Source: Parietaria judaica
Taxonomy: Eukaryota; Streptophyta; Magnoliopsida; Rosales; Urticaceae
Assembly (NCBI GenBank): GCA_954871525.1
Contig: OX940868.1
Location: 21,013,056 to 21,077,055 of the forward strand
Direction of reading: 5' to 3'
Length of the DNA: 64,000 bases
The notes under the pieces are model-generated. The model was not told where the DNA came from. It worked only from the letters and a program-made list of their open reading frames with translations, and made no database searches. Position numbers and translations under genes: made by a program. This document shows positions 45,883 through 59,282 of the stretch, in pieces; positions within the stretch are counted from its first letter, which is position 1; each line of letters begins with the position of its first letter.

Positions 45883-46299
45883 TACAGAACATGACTCGTT
45901 TGAGAGTTTTTCATCAATTTTATCAAATGTCTTCGATTTTGTGAGACTTTATCTTAACAGTTCTAATTACTAAACTAGTTGTCTATTTCATAATAGTTTC
46001 ATAATCTATTCGTTCGGTAATCAATTGGCAAAAATATCTTCAAATAAGTCATACGTCGCGAACAATTGTTATACTATTTAAAATTAGAAAGAGTGTACTT
46101 TTGTTGGCAAAGATTAAAATTCAGGAAGCAATTGCACCAACATAGAAAGTTTAAGGGGCATTCCTGCCAATTACTGATCTCCAAAGAAAATTCAAAGCAT
46201 ACTATTGATAAACATGTGGGAAAATTTATTAAAAAAATGTTAGTGGAAGAAGTAACTATGTTTTCCACGCTAACCATATATACTATACTTTTTGAGCTC

Positions 46300-46307
46300 T
46301 ATAAATA
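46300..46307 (+). promoter_or_regulatory. TATA box of the endoglucanase gene
   Basis: TATAAATA lies 97 bases before the ATG at 46397, allowing a leader of roughly 60-70 bases. Confidence 0.7.
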
Positions 46308-46396
46308 CCAAGAATCTCTCATTATATATCATATCCAACAATACACCAAATCAGTTAGTAATTAATTATTTTTATTTGATTATCTTAGTATATACA

Positions 46397-49300
46397 ATGG
46401 GATTCAGATTATTTCTTGGAGTGGTCTCTTTGGCCTTGTGCTTGTTTATGGCTACAAGTGTCAAAGGAATAGAATCTGAGGATGACTTTTTGTCTTCCTT
46501 GGCTTCTAGCTTTGACTACAAAGATGCCCTAAGCAAGGCCACCTTGTTCTTCCAAGGCCAGCGCTCCGGGAAGCTGCCGAAGAGCCAGCGTGTGACTTGG
46601 CGGGGGAACTCAGCACTGTCTGACGGAAAGCCTGACGGTGTATGCATTCATGCACCCTTTTGATCTATTTCAAGAAAAAGAACAGAAATACTCTTTTTTT
46701 TTTCTTTGTTAATCTATACATATATTATACATAATAATTAATATGGTATATATAGTGCAGATGAATTTTGGACATGTTTACACGAAGGTCCTGGTTTTGA
46801 CAAAAAAAAAAAAAAATCTAAGATTATATATCTTGACATGAGTAGCTACATGTGGATTTGCACTATAGTATAGCATAATTTTTCATATATATATATATAT
46901 ATATTTCGCATGTAATATATATGTGTGTATATATATCATGCATGCGAACTTGACATGTTATAACATGCACAGAGATCTTAATTTTCTACATTAATAGCTA
47001 CGTGAGGATTTGAACAGATGAAAATTTAGTCTTCCAATGATATGATATATAATATATTATCTTTACATACATTTATACAGATAGCTGCATGAGAATTTGT
47101 ACACGTTAACATAAAGATTTTGAACAAAATTTACGTTCTAGGATCAACTTTTCATAAATAGCTACATGTGGATTTATATATATATATATACTGTAATCTT
47201 GAATGTTATATGATAGTATAGAACTATCTTTTCATATAAAGCTGCATGTGAATTTGTAATTGTACGTGCATGTTAACATATGCCTTGACATTTACATACA
47301 AAAATCATTACACGTGGAGTACTAAAATGTATATATATATACATAGAGAATTGTGATCATATGATTGTTATTTTTTTTTAATTTATTTAAAAAAATTTGT
47401 GCAGGTGAATTTAGTGGGAGGATACTATGACGCAGGCGACAATGTCAAGTTCGGATGGCCAATGGCCTTCTCAGTGAGCTTGTTGAGCTGGGCAGCCGTC
47501 GAGTTCCGACCACAGCTATCTTCCGCCGGCCGTCTAACCGATCTCCGCGGCGCGATCCGCTGGGGTGCCGACTTCCTCGTCAAGTCTCACACTTCACCCA
47601 CCACATTCTACGCTCAGGTAATGATTGATTGGTCTATGACCTTTCACGGTAGATTATAAAATCCTAACCCTATAAAAACCCACAATTGAATGAGATTATA
47701 TAACTTCGATACTGACTGAGTGAGGATTAAAACTATAGATTTTTTTTAAGGTGAGCGTTTTTCAATTTTTTATTTACGAATACAAATAATCAATGAACCG
47801 TCATCGGTTTCATAGGTGGGGGACGGGAATTCGGACCACCAGTGCTGGGAGCGCCCCGAGGACATGGACACCGCTCGAGCTCTCTACAAGATCACTTCTT
47901 CGTCCCCGGGCACCGAAGTGGCAGGTGAGGCCGCGGCCGCTCTCGCTGCCGCCTCTCTCGTGTTTAAAGGGGTCGATTCCAACTACTCCGCGAGGCTCTT
48001 AAGCCATGCTCAATCAGTAAGAAGATCACAAAAATATTTGTTCATAAACTCGTCGATATGCAATGCTTGAAAAATGATAAAAGGTTTTTGTTTGTAGCTG
48101 TTTGATTTTGGAGACAAATATAGAGGCTCTTACCAAGGTTCTTGCCCTTTCTACTGCTCGTATTCTGGCTTTCAGGTACAAAATCTAAATCAGACATGTG
48201 TATGAACGCTTAATATATATATATATACATACATATATATTCACCATATATAATCAAGGGTAGTTTTTATAGGCCAAAAGTCATCGCTAGATATGTCGTC
48301 GATATAGAGTCGTGCATGTAGGTCACCTAATGACATTTGTTGTCGTCGTTGAATGTTTGAGCTATAGCGAGGACAAAGTCGTGCAAACATGTCTTCGGTA
48401 TACATAGGTGACCAATTATTTCACCAAATATTTCGGCAGCTAAAATACCCCCGATATTTTTGAGACTATATAGGAAACGAAAATATCATCGTTATAGATC
48501 ATAAAGTTCAAAAATTATAAAGAAAATGCCGGTTCGTCATTTTTGAGGACCTATATATAGTGACAACAAGATTGTCATCCCTATTAGGCTTGTTAATTTT
48601 CTTGTAATAATAACCGGTATTTTGAGTTATTTTCCTCCGGCGGGAAAACCGGTATCAAATTTGTGGTGCTTTATATGAACAAATGCTTATTATTAGCCGT
48701 TGTTGGAATATATGAAAGGATGAGTTGTTATGGGCTGCGAGTTGGCTGTACAAGGCAAGTGGAAATAGCAAATACTTGAATTATGTTTTGACCAACAAAG
48801 CTTGGAGTCAACCCATGTCCGAGTTCAGCTGGGACAACAAATATGTCGGAGCTCAGGCATTGCTAGCAAAGGTGTATATATATATATATATACTATATAT
48901 ACATGTGTGTGTGTCACTTAAATAAATAGCAGTAATTTCAATTTACTGAATAAATTCTAGGAATTCTACGGAGGGAAGAAGAATCTGGACAAGTACAAGA
49001 GCGACATCGACTCGTTTGTCTGCGCCGTGATGCCGGGAAGTGGCTCCGTACAGATCAGGACAACCCCAGGTGAAAATCCTGGATTAATTTATTTAGTGTT
49101 AATTAATCACATAATTCGGGCCATAAATATACATAATGGTCTGATTTTGCCACAATCTTAAACACATTGTTTTCGTATAAATCTTGGTCATTTAATAAGA
49201 TGTAATTAAAATATTTCACGTAAATGACAGGTGGGCTTCTATATACAAGAGATAGTAGCAATTTGCAATATGCGACGACCATAAGCACAGTGCTATTCAT

Positions 49301-50186
49301 CTACTCCAAGACTTTAAGCTCTGCTGCTATCAATGGCGTTCAATGCAGCGCAGCCAAATTCACTGCCTCTCAAATCAAAGCCTTTGCCAAAACACAGGTT
49401 TCCCTATATATATATATATATATATAAGATATAACATTGAAGACGTTTTAGCCTTCACACAAAGTCAATAGCCAAATAGGGATCAAATACAAAGTCAATT
49501 CAGGACAAATAGTTACAAATGCAAAGTCATGGAGGTGATTTTTCTCTAATAAGTTTTAATAAGATAACATAACACGTAACATGCTCTTTTTTCTTTAAGG
49601 TAATTAATCTAGTAAACAATAAATTCACATTAAAAAATAATTATGGAAAATTAACGCGTCTCATTGAAAAACTCAAATATCATTTATGTAAGAACGACCG
49701 TGTGTTATACAATATAACCCCGATAAATAAGTAATGCGGAGACTAAAGAAGTTATTATATTATCGAGGTTTCTTATTTTTTTTATAATTATAAATCCGAA
49801 TCAAGAGTACACAAAAGTATATTTTAATCGAGATTATTAATTTAACAAGATTTTACTATTTTTGGTAGGTTGACTATATTCTAGGAAACAATCCGATGAA
49901 AACATCATACATGGTGGGTTTCGGCAGCAAATACCCTAAGCAGCTTCACCACAGAGGCTCTTCCATTCCTTCCGTGCGCATTCACCCGAACAAAGTTGGC
50001 TGCAACGAAGGCCAAAACCTCTATTTCTCCTCCCCCAAACCGAACCCTAACGTTCACGTTGGAGCAGTCGTCGGAGGCCCGAACAACAACGACCAGTTCA
50101 ACGATGTCCGGTCAGACTATTCCCACTTGGAACCCACGACTTACATCAATGCGGCTTTCGTGGGCTCTTTGGCGGCTTTACTATAA
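46397..50186 (+). CDS. endoglucanase, glycosyl hydrolase family 9 class B (secreted cellulase)
   Basis: Eight exons: 46397-46639, 47405-47617, 47816-48016, 48098-48175, 48719-48871, 48961-49069, 49231-49397 and 49869-50186. All phases agree and give 493 residues, typical for class B. Residues 1-24 form a signal peptide ([19 protein letters not shown]...). The catalytic Asp pair lies in [18 protein letters not shown] (D90, D93). Other conserved blocks are [21 protein letters not shown]-like [25 protein letters not shown], and the C-terminal [18 protein letters not shown] with the acid Glu near residue 476. There is no membrane anchor and no C-terminal cellulose-binding domain, hence class B. 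Such enzymes cut beta-1,4-glucans in the wall during growth, abscission or ripening. A polyadenylation signal AATAAA lies 23 bases after the stop. Exon 1 ends GGT|GTATGC; an alternative donor two bases earlier would break the frame. Confidence 0.94.
46845..47270. repeat. degenerate tandem repeat in endoglucanase intron 1
   Basis: A phrase of the type ATAGCTACATGTGGATTTG recurs near 46846, 46997, 47081, 47158 and 47237, each followed by similar AT-rich text with GTTAACAT or TTGACAT. Spacing is roughly 80-150 bases. The repeats are well diverged. Confidence 0.6.
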
Positions 50187-50812
50187 GTTAACTGCAAATT
50201 ATGCGACCAATAAAGCATAATCCAAATTGGTTGAGTAGTTCAACTTCAGTACTTAGGTTGAATTTCATAAGTCTCTAGCTCGTAGCATTATAATCCATAT
50301 ATATAATATAAGATGTTGTATAAGCGCTTTAAATAAATATAAATATATAAATATATAAATATATATTATGATTTAGCTGTTATTAATTTTCTAATTGTGA
50401 GTTATTTCTATGAAATTCAGCAAGAAATAATGAAAATATACAAAGCTCTATTTATTATACTGTGAGCCTTGATGTTACCCTAATTTCTGCATGCTAACTT
50501 CGAGAGCTCAACTTTCTCTATTTATTATGCAAAATGTTTTTAATTTATAATTATGATTACTGACTAATTAGTACTAAATAAATCCTTCAATAAAATAATC
50601 TAATTGACTCTAGCTAGTTACGTGGATTAGTATAAAACTCTTGGCATGTCCCGCTCTATCCATTTATTTATATAAACTTACCGATTAAAACTATTAAAAG
50701 CTCAATAGTTTTAAATTATTATTCGATCATCTCAATCATTTCAGGGATTTTAATTTCAAATCTACAAACAAGGTCATTAATGTCTGTGCCCACTAAAGGA
50801 GCATAGACTTTG

Positions 50813-50851
<39 letters not shown>

Positions 50852-52125
50852 AATGAGAGAGTGCTCACTAAGTTTCCCTTTAAAATATAGAAATTTTCTT
50901 AAATTAGCCATCGTTTTCACTTGCAGTTATGGGGCAGGCATTGGATTAATAATTAATTTTTTCATGAAGATATATTAAAATTATTTAAAATGAACGATTA
51001 ATCTCCAAGTTGACGATGGATAATGGTGTCAATAATTGAGATTGATAGATGACGTTAATACAGTCCAATTTATTCATGTATATGTATTATAATTATTATG
51101 TACTGTCACATTAATAATAACGAGTTTTGTCATTACTCCTCTTTATTACAGATATATTAAAAACTGCTGAATATATTGCATTTTAATTTCCTGTTTAACA
51201 TTAACCATATTTCATTGACCAGTTGTTGATGGCATGTCTATTTTTTTTTTTTGAGAGAGCATATTTACTTTATATAAATATAATATATATATATAATTAT
51301 ATATTAGTCAGTCTCTTGGTGTTTTTTTTTTCTCGATAAATCCATTCATATATACTTTTGCTCTATATATGTGAATTAAATAAAGACATGAATCTTCATA
51401 TCATTTTCTTTTTTGTAATCTAACTTAATGACTAAAGCATTATAAAAATTATATGCCTAATTGATTTAGTGCATATACATATATATATATATATATATAT
51501 ATTTGATATTGATTTTTCATTGATATATATAGCTAGAGTTAATTGGTATTGTATTTGGTAGTGAATTATATAGTTACGTACGCGTAAATAATATACATGC
51601 CTCAACTATCAACAATATCAATAATAAATTTTGGCTGATATATGCTTTAAATTCTAAATTGCCAAGAAAATAAAGTAAAAGAAGTAATGATCAGCAATCA
51701 ACTATTTTTTCATCCGATTAATTCTGCGATATCGAAGAAATATAGTACTAAGAACCCTCGTGCTAAGAGAAATTAGAAGTACATGAACATATATATTTAT
51801 ATTATATATATTGTATATTATATTACTATATTTACTTCGAAATACTATAAGCAAATACATCATGTGAAAAATGAAAAACGATGTTTAGCTAGCATATAGT
51901 TAGTGCCTAATTTACATTAAACCTCGTATGAAAAAGAAAATTACTCTACATGATTGATGCAATTAAAAAATTGCAAACCCGAAAAGAAAAGAAAAAAGAA
52001 AATATATATATAATCATATAATTATCACTAAAATTACAATTTTTTTTCTCCCTAATTGACTCTTTTTTTTTTTTTTTTAAAGCACCTAATTGACTCTTCT
52101 ATAAGGCTGTTTGAGCCCTGCCATG
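50187..52125. other. AT-rich intergenic DNA between the endoglucanase and WRKY genes
   Basis: The two genes are convergent, so both 3' ends lie here. There are TA microsatellites near 50817-50848 and 51477-51500, plus short A/T runs. No gene, RNA or mobile element could be supported. Confidence 0.5.
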
Positions 52126-53502
52126 TCAGCAAGCTCCGGTAAGTGTAGGGCTATACTGATCAACAAACCAATTAGCATCACTAATATTAAATTGATCATC
52201 AAATAATTCCCCTTCAAATAATACTAATGATTTTGAAGCCTCTTCATCAAGCTCCTCCAAACCCCTCTCCAAATCATCCAAGCATGCATAGAATTGGCAA
52301 GTATTCTCATCTCCCAAAGCCTCGACTTTCACGTCAATAACATGATCCATCTTGACCGCAACGTTCCTGTCAACCATCTCGCTGGGCTTATCGCTGCCCG
52401 CAGCGCTCGGGAACTTGTTCCTCGTGCTTCCAGCGAGGGAGTTGCGGCGCGTGGGGTGCGCGTGGGTGTGCTCTGCCGTGTAAGTGATGATGAAGATTTC
52501 GGGGTTTGTGGGGCTTCGCTCTACCTGCTTTCGGGCCGCGCAGCCCTTGAGGCTGCTGCAGCGGTAGTAACTCCTCGGATAGGGAGAGCCCTTGATCGGC
52601 TTTTGCCCGTACTTCCGCCACGCCCACATGTCAGCACTTAGTCCCTCTTCCGTCACCTCCTTCACCACCCTCTTCAGCCGGTTCTTCCTACACCAAAAGA
52701 AGAAGAAGAATAAATTAGGGTTTGCCGGATTTTTTTTCCTTAAAGGTATTTATTTATTTTTAATTAAAAGATTAAAGTTCGATCTCGCGAAGTGATATCA
52801 ATTATCGAATTCCGAATAGATTAACACCTAAAAAAACACAAAGCAAGAAATGAAATTGAAATATAAATAAAAAATATTTAAATATACTTAAATTTAATAA
52901 TAAAATAATTCTTCCCTGACCGTTCAACTCTCTAAATTATGTTAATAAAATTAACTCAATTGGTCGAATTTTTTAAATATATACATATATAATATGTGAA
53001 GTGACATCATCTTATATTATTAGCTAAATAATGAAATGAAACTAGTTATATTTTCTGCCCTTCAATTGTTTACAAAAACAAAATTTCCACATATGTACTA
53101 AGTTGAAACCAACCTCTTTTTGTACTTGGTGGCAGGTTCTTTTACGAGTTTCGGGGCGGGCGGTGCTCGGATCTCGGGTTGTTTGGGAAGCAACGCGAGA
53201 GAATTAGCACCGACCGAGGAGTTCGATGGGGTAGGCGAGAACGGAGAAGTCGACGACGAAGACGAAGCTGCGTCGAGGACAGCAACCGGATAGAAGGGCT
53301 TATAGAACTCTTCGAGCTCGTCAAAGGCCGTGGCAGCGTCGAAGAGGTGAGGGTAAGAGCTGAAAAGGTCGTCGTGGTCTTCAAAGCTCATCAGAGGAAA
53401 GAAGCAAGAGCTCGGCGACGATTCCATGACGACGATATCACCGTTGATGACGTCGTTGCTGTTGCGTCCTCGAACCACAGCTCGCAAATCCCACTCATCC
53501 AT
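52126..53502 (-). CDS. WRKY transcription factor, group IIe (WRKY22/27/29-like)
   Basis: Two exons on the minus strand, 53502-53114 and 52687-52126, encode 316 residues. The single intron is GT-AG. The N-terminus ([12 protein letters not shown]) matches the conserved start of this subgroup. A basic stretch ([16 protein letters not shown]) precedes the DNA-binding domain. The WRKYGQK heptad is at residues 153-159 and the zinc finger is C173-X5-C179-X23-H203-X-H205, the group II pattern. The following [13 protein letters not shown] is diagnostic for the WRKY22/27/29 branch, and the C-terminus is acidic. Arabidopsis relatives act in immune signalling downstream of MAP kinases. They bind W-boxes (TTGAC), two of which stand in inverted orientation upstream of this gene. 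Unlike most WRKY genes outside groups IIa and IIb, there is no intron inside the WRKY domain after PYPR. Confidence 0.95.
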
Positions 53503-53590
53503 GGCGAGAGAAGAAGGAAAAGATCAGAGAGAGAGATTAAATATTATTGTACGAGAGATGAGAAGTTATGTGAAGCAAAGGGTTTGGTTT

Positions 53591-53598
53591 TATATATA
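53591..53598 (-). promoter_or_regulatory. candidate TATA box of the WRKY gene
   Basis: On the minus strand TATATATA, followed by AAAACC, lies about 90 bases upstream of the ATG at 53502. Confidence 0.55.
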
Positions 53599-53675
53599 GT
53601 GGCCTCTTGAGATGAGAAGAATCAATAATTATACAAAATGAAACCCTACATGTATAATTTGCATTAAAAAAGGAG

Positions 53676-53694
53676 TTGACTTTGCAAAAGTCAA
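53676..53694. promoter_or_regulatory. inverted pair of W-boxes upstream of the WRKY gene
   Basis: The 19-base sequence TTGACTTTGCAAAAGTCAA is a near-perfect palindrome containing TTGACT on each strand. TTGAC(C/T) is the core of the W-box bound by WRKY factors. It lies about 175 bases before the start codon and about 80 bases beyond the TATA box, so self- or cross-regulation by WRKY proteins is plausible. Confidence 0.6.
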
Positions 53695-54720
53695 AGGGGT
53701 TTAAATCGACAAAGGACAAGGAAACGAAGCAATTCCACACTCGCTATTGAATACGTATAACAGTTGTCATGCACTGTTTTGCCTCTTATAGGTCTTAGCC
53801 ATAGCTTCTTCAATAGCCCAGTGGCTGCGCGACTGAATATAATATAATATTATATAGATTTATGAGTAATTGACATTATTGTCCTTTTAGTTTTGCATTT
53901 TGATGATGTTTGACTTCAAGAACTTGATCTTTTAGTAGTAAGTCTCATGTATTTTAAAAAGTGGTGTATTTGCTTATAGTGTACGTTCTACAAAATAACA
54001 AAAGATATGTGTGTGATAATTCACTTGTTTGAGGTATTTTCTTTATTTTATTTATTATTGTTATAGTTTATCAGATTTTTATCTTAATAGTTCTTGACCA
54101 CCTAGACTAACAATCACTCTCATAACATATTACCGTAATAAGTTCACAAAAATACCTTTAAGGAAATCATATATATATATATTGTTATATTTAATGCATA
54201 TGAAGCAATATACTATAACTTATTGAAAGTATGGGGGCATAGTTGCTAAAAATATAAGTTTAGTGGCCTAAATGCAACTGCAAGAAAAGTCCAGGGGCAG
54301 ATCTCTCAATTTGCTCTAGATATTGTAAGAACTGAATTTGCTTAATAGATTAGACTTTAGAGTACGAGTACGTGTTTTAAGTCATGGATGAGTTAGGAAG
54401 ACCAATAATTTGGAAGCTTGTGAGGATTTGGAATCCAAAACTCTAAATCTTTCTTTAATTTTTATTTCTAATAATGTCGGCTTAGCCGCGTTGGTACACT
54501 TTGGTCAAACACACACACATGTAATATAATTATGACATCGTATAGTAAATGTTAATACGAAAAAATGTTTAGCCAAAATAAGCAACGTTACGTGTGCTCT
54601 TGCTCATCTTTAGAGTTGGATTAATGTAAAACATGATCTAAAGGATAATAATATATATTTATTTGTCTCGTGAATTCATATGAATCATCATGTTTTATGT
54701 AATTATGAGTATATTATATA

Positions 54721-55855
54721 GGGAAATTTGCGGCGAAAATCATCGAAGTCACTAAATTCTTGCAGATAAATCACTATAGTCTATTTTTTGCGGCAAAAAT
54801 CACTAACGCCATCAATTGTTTGCAGATAAATCACTATCGTTAACTTTTTGCGGCGAAAATCATCAAAGTCACTAAATTCTTGCAGATAAATCACTAACGT
54901 CTAGTTTTATGCCAAAAGTTATTAACGTCAGTCTTTCCTTACAAATGTTATTTGGCAATGTTAAAGGACATATCACCAGCTTACATGACATTCATCAATT
55001 GTCTCCAACAACGACATCACACATTAGTGATAACATTATTTGAAATAGAGATTTTTACGGCAATTATACCATAAACTCTTAAAATTAATTTTATCGTGGC
55101 CAAAATTCTAAAAACACTAAAAAATAATCCTACCATATCTTCCAATTTTTCCCAAAAATTTTATCGTGGCGACAAAAATGCTCAATCTTTGGCCATATTC
55201 TTCAATAGGTACCCAACCTCAATAAATGTCGGTGAAAGTACCTAACGTCGCACTTTTGTTGTTGACCCAACTAACGTCGTTAGACACCTACCTACGTAGC
55301 CGTTAGACTGTCGCGTGTGGCGTGCCATGTCGCACAAGCCGCCACGTGGCCAAAGGTTGGGTACCTATCGGAGAATAAGGCCAAAGGTTGGGTATATATG
55401 TTCACTGCCATGATAATATTGTTGGGAAAAATTGAAAGTTATGGTAGGATTATTTTTTAGTGTTTTTAGAATTTTTGGCCACGATAAAATTTATTTTAAG
55501 AGTTTATGGTAAAATTGCCGTAAAAATCTTTATTTCAAATAATGTTATCACTAATGTGTGTTGTCGTTGTTGAGACAATTGATGAATGCCATGTAGGCTG
55601 GTGATATGTCATTTAACTTGCCACATAACATATGTAAGGAAAGACTGACGTTAATGACTTTTGGCGCAAAAACGACGTTAGTGATTTATCTGCAAGAATA
55701 TAGTGACTTTGATGATTTTTGCCTCCAAAAACTAACGGCAGTGATTTATCTGCAAACAATTGATGACGTTAGTGATTTTTGCAGCAAAAAAATAGATGGT
55801 AGTGATTTATCTGCAAGAATTTAGTGACTTCGATGATTTTCGCCACAAATTTTCC
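54721..55855. mobile_element. giant foldback Mutator-type element (1135 bp)
   Basis: Exact 9-bp duplication TATTATATA (54712-54720 and 55856-55864). The left end is GGGAAATTTGCGGCGAAAAT; the right end reads inward GGAAAATTTGTGGCGAAAAT. The two arms, about 54721-55215 and 55350-55855, are inverted copies of each other over nearly 500 bases each. Within them, AATCACTAACGTC-type phrases are tandemly repeated near both ends. A unique loop of about 135-170 bases separates the arms. There is no coding capacity. Confidence 0.9.
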
Positions 55856-55864
55856 TATTATATA

Positions 55865-57177
55865 TACAGGATAAATTAAACTAGGGTTTAGTAGATTTTT
55901 GCTCAATCTGTGTTCAAAGGTCCGCGGGCCCAAGTTTTTTACTTTAATTTAAGAAACAAAATATTTATATTCGAAATTTGGGATGGGGTTGTCTGTTCGG
56001 TATGTCGATCAGAGGTTTCGCCTTTCTAGAAGTAATCATAGGTACTTAGGCAACTCGTATCCAAATCCAACTTGGACACAAGATGCAGAAACACGGATGA
56101 TCATGCCCTCACGCGTGGGTGCTCGTCCCACTTGGGATACCTCTATAGCTGTAACGATGCATCTTATGTGTTATAAGCGAAAAACATTAGTAGGAAAATT
56201 TCTCGCATGGAGTGCCCGTCCCACAGAGACAACTCTAGTTGTGGCATTTTCATGTTAATTTATTTACAGAGGTGACTTCTATTAGTCAAGATTTCAATGT
56301 AGTCGGATTACAAGGTATATTCACAGTGCAGCAGAGCATGTACATGTGGCATTATTGACTAACACGTATGTAACGGAGATAAGCATATCTACTTACGTTT
56401 TATTGAAATTGAACTCAAAACTTTTTAGTCAAGCATGTATAGTGAAGTTAACACGGGACAAAACGAGCTACTTTTTCTTATGTTATTTGTTATATATACA
56501 TGTGTATATATGTATATGAGGAGGAATAATTAGCTTATAGGTTGGTCCTCTCTCTAATCTTTCCCCACCCTGAAGAGAATGGGATATATATTATATAGCT
56601 TAGGTTAGACCCTCTAATAATTAAGTAAAATATCCCTTCTCATGTGTCGTATTATTGTAGTCATGTGACTCGAACACAGTGAATAACTTTTCTTTGAAAG
56701 CAATTTAATCCACGACTTGGACAAACTGACAAAAATATCCAGCACGATAGAGCAACTTGCACCATCAAATCTATCTCAATTGTCATAAATACATGTAGAA
56801 TATTTTCCAAAAAAATGAATAAAAAATATACATTTATTCTTTACATTTTGTTTCCCTTGTGAACATATTTTCTTAAATTATTGCGTTATCACAAAGTGAA
56901 CACAGCAAAAAATCTGCAGCATAAACAAACCGTTGGTCAAATGTGAAGAAAAGGCTCGGTCGTTAATATTCTTTTTCTTTGCAACTTGCTAAGTATGTGA
57001 CAAGCTCTTTCCTTTCCTGCTTTTATCTCTCTATATATTATACAATATATATTATATATAACATGTTGCAAAATAAAATATTCGAGGCACGCTTAATAAT
57101 TGAGTTTATATATTTGATTACTAAAAATTATATCATGGTGGATTGGATGGTGTTGAATAATAAACTCCTAATATTCA

Positions 57178-57210
<33 letters not shown>

Positions 57211-59274
57211 ATATGTCACGCCATGATCACTTAATTTATATTATATATTCCGGTTTATAGTTTATACACATTCGTGTACGTCAAACTTTATACATTAACT
57301 CCATATTTTTTAAATATATTTATTGACGTTTTTTTTTTTTTTGATAGAGAGAATAGTCCAAAGTAAAAATAAATAGATAATTATCTCAGATTTAATCGAT
57401 AGCGTAATATGGTTGAGTAGTTAGCTGGAAGAGAGCACTAATATATATATATTATATAGATTTATGTGAGAAAAATTATATTGTGGAAACTGGAAAGTTA
57501 GATGATATTAAAATATTGATTTTTATAGTCCATGAATATGAGTTATACAATAAATAAAAAATTGGTAATCGCTGACTAAAACATAATTAATCACGATATA
57601 CACAGTGCCCTTATAATTAAACAATTTTATATGTGTATATAATGTCAAACGAGTGCGGCAAGCAACAAAGCGTAAAGAATTTGTTACATATGAAAAAATG
57701 ATGACGAGAGAGTGATATCATACCAAAAGTTACATAATATATTATATGAAATGATATTTGCAATCTAAATATTCAATCTTAGACTATGTATTCCGGTATA
57801 TATAGTTGCTATTTTATTTTTCTTTAAAACGGCAATAGTATCGAAAAGCAATATTGAGGTCCAAATCCGTTCATGACTTCATGTCAAGTTAATTTCCGTT
57901 AAGACGGAGACACGCTTACTTTTCTAGTTTAATAAAAAAATTGAATAATTGATGTTTCCGGACTTTAAATGCATATGCACATATTATCTCTCAAGTAACA
58001 TACTTTGATCTATGGGTGGAATTAGACATCGTCGCTGTTTCGTGGTCTTTCAATATTATTGGTACCGAAAGAAGTGACTAGAATGATACTTACATGGTAT
58101 AAGATTTGGTATTTACACCGTAAATATCTCTATAATCAACAAATATATTTAATTGTTACGTAGTTTAAAGGGAAAGTTTTGAAAGCTAAACGACTGTTGG
58201 ACCACATCTTATTCTTGGCCAACTCGATAATATAGGGTTTTAGGTTTAGACACTGTACCACGCCTAATTAGCAACAATTTAGCCACCGAGTTTGGAAAGA
58301 GTCAAATATTATATATGATTATATATCATAATAATATATATATATATATATATATATCCGAGGCCACTTGACGGACAGTGGGGAAATCACCCCCACCTCC
58401 CGGTCCACATTCGTCTTCGAAAAATCAAGTTCGCCCCCTCAACTTACGTATTTAAATGTAAGACCTTTCAATTTTTACCGATTAAATGCTACTAATTGCT
58501 TGCATTCAATATTCGTTGCTTTGTAATGTGAAGATATGAATTACAAAATAAAAATGAGATTAAAAATTAATAAATATTGGAATTGATTCGCGAATTTTAA
58601 AATTAAAAGGTTGAATAGTGAATATGAGTGATTAGTGAATGATAAAATTAGAATAATGATTTACGAAAGTGATTAATAACTGTAAATTGTGAAATTGAAA
58701 CTTTTGAATTATGAAATTGATTAGCTGATTGTGAAATTATTCTTGAAATTGGCAATTGTTAAAATTGACTAGCTAGTTCGTTAAAAATGTAATTAGAAAA
58801 TGTTGAAATCAATTAGCGAATTTTAAAATTGTTTAATGAAGTCTAAATTGTATTTGAAGAATAGATGAAAAATGAGATTTGTAGACAGGTTTCTCAGGGC
58901 CGTTACAGCTTTCCGTCTGTTATGCCTAAGAAACCGAAGGCGATTGCTGCATCTTTAAATTGCTGTAAGAATTTATTTTTTAAAAATGCCCTCTATTTTT
59001 AATGTAATTATTTCATAGTGTTTCCACTTGGCCTAGAAGAGATAACGAAAGGGTAGAATCTTACATTGAGAGGCAATATGAAAGTTTGTAGTTCGCCAAA
59101 AAGCCCGTAAGTTAAACGAACTTTTGAAGTTTACATGAAATTAAAAGTGCTAGTATATATGTTAATCAACATATGATGCTAGACACTAGACCCTCGTCTA
59201 AAGGTAAAAAGAAGATATTTTTGCAGCATAGTATTATATATATATATATATATATTCTCAGGATTCATAAGATA
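55865..59274. other. long gene-poor AT-rich intergenic region
   Basis: No convincing gene was found. A 91-codon frame at 55983-56258 has two weakly similar halves (phrases around GCCCGTCCCAC and CTCGTCCCACTTGG, each with ACTCTAGTTG or CTCTATAGCTG). It looks like degenerate repeat rather than a protein. TA tracts lie near 57178-57206 and 58328-58358. Confidence 0.45.
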
Positions 59275-59282
59275 CTATTAGG

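Larger units (their letters stand above)
53503..54711. other. upstream region of the WRKY gene and AT-rich intergenic DNA
   Basis: The first 250 bases form the WRKY promoter region (TATA, W-box pair). Beyond that the sequence is AT-rich with short TA tracts, and no gene was found. Confidence 0.45.

Noticed and set aside
52294..52641. 115-codon plus-strand frame
   Set aside because: It is antisense to the WRKY domain exon, whose zinc finger and WRKYGQK motif are unmistakable on the minus strand.
55983..56258. 91-codon frame as a gene
   Set aside because: The two halves are weak repeats of each other, no family is recognised and no splice or promoter context supports it.
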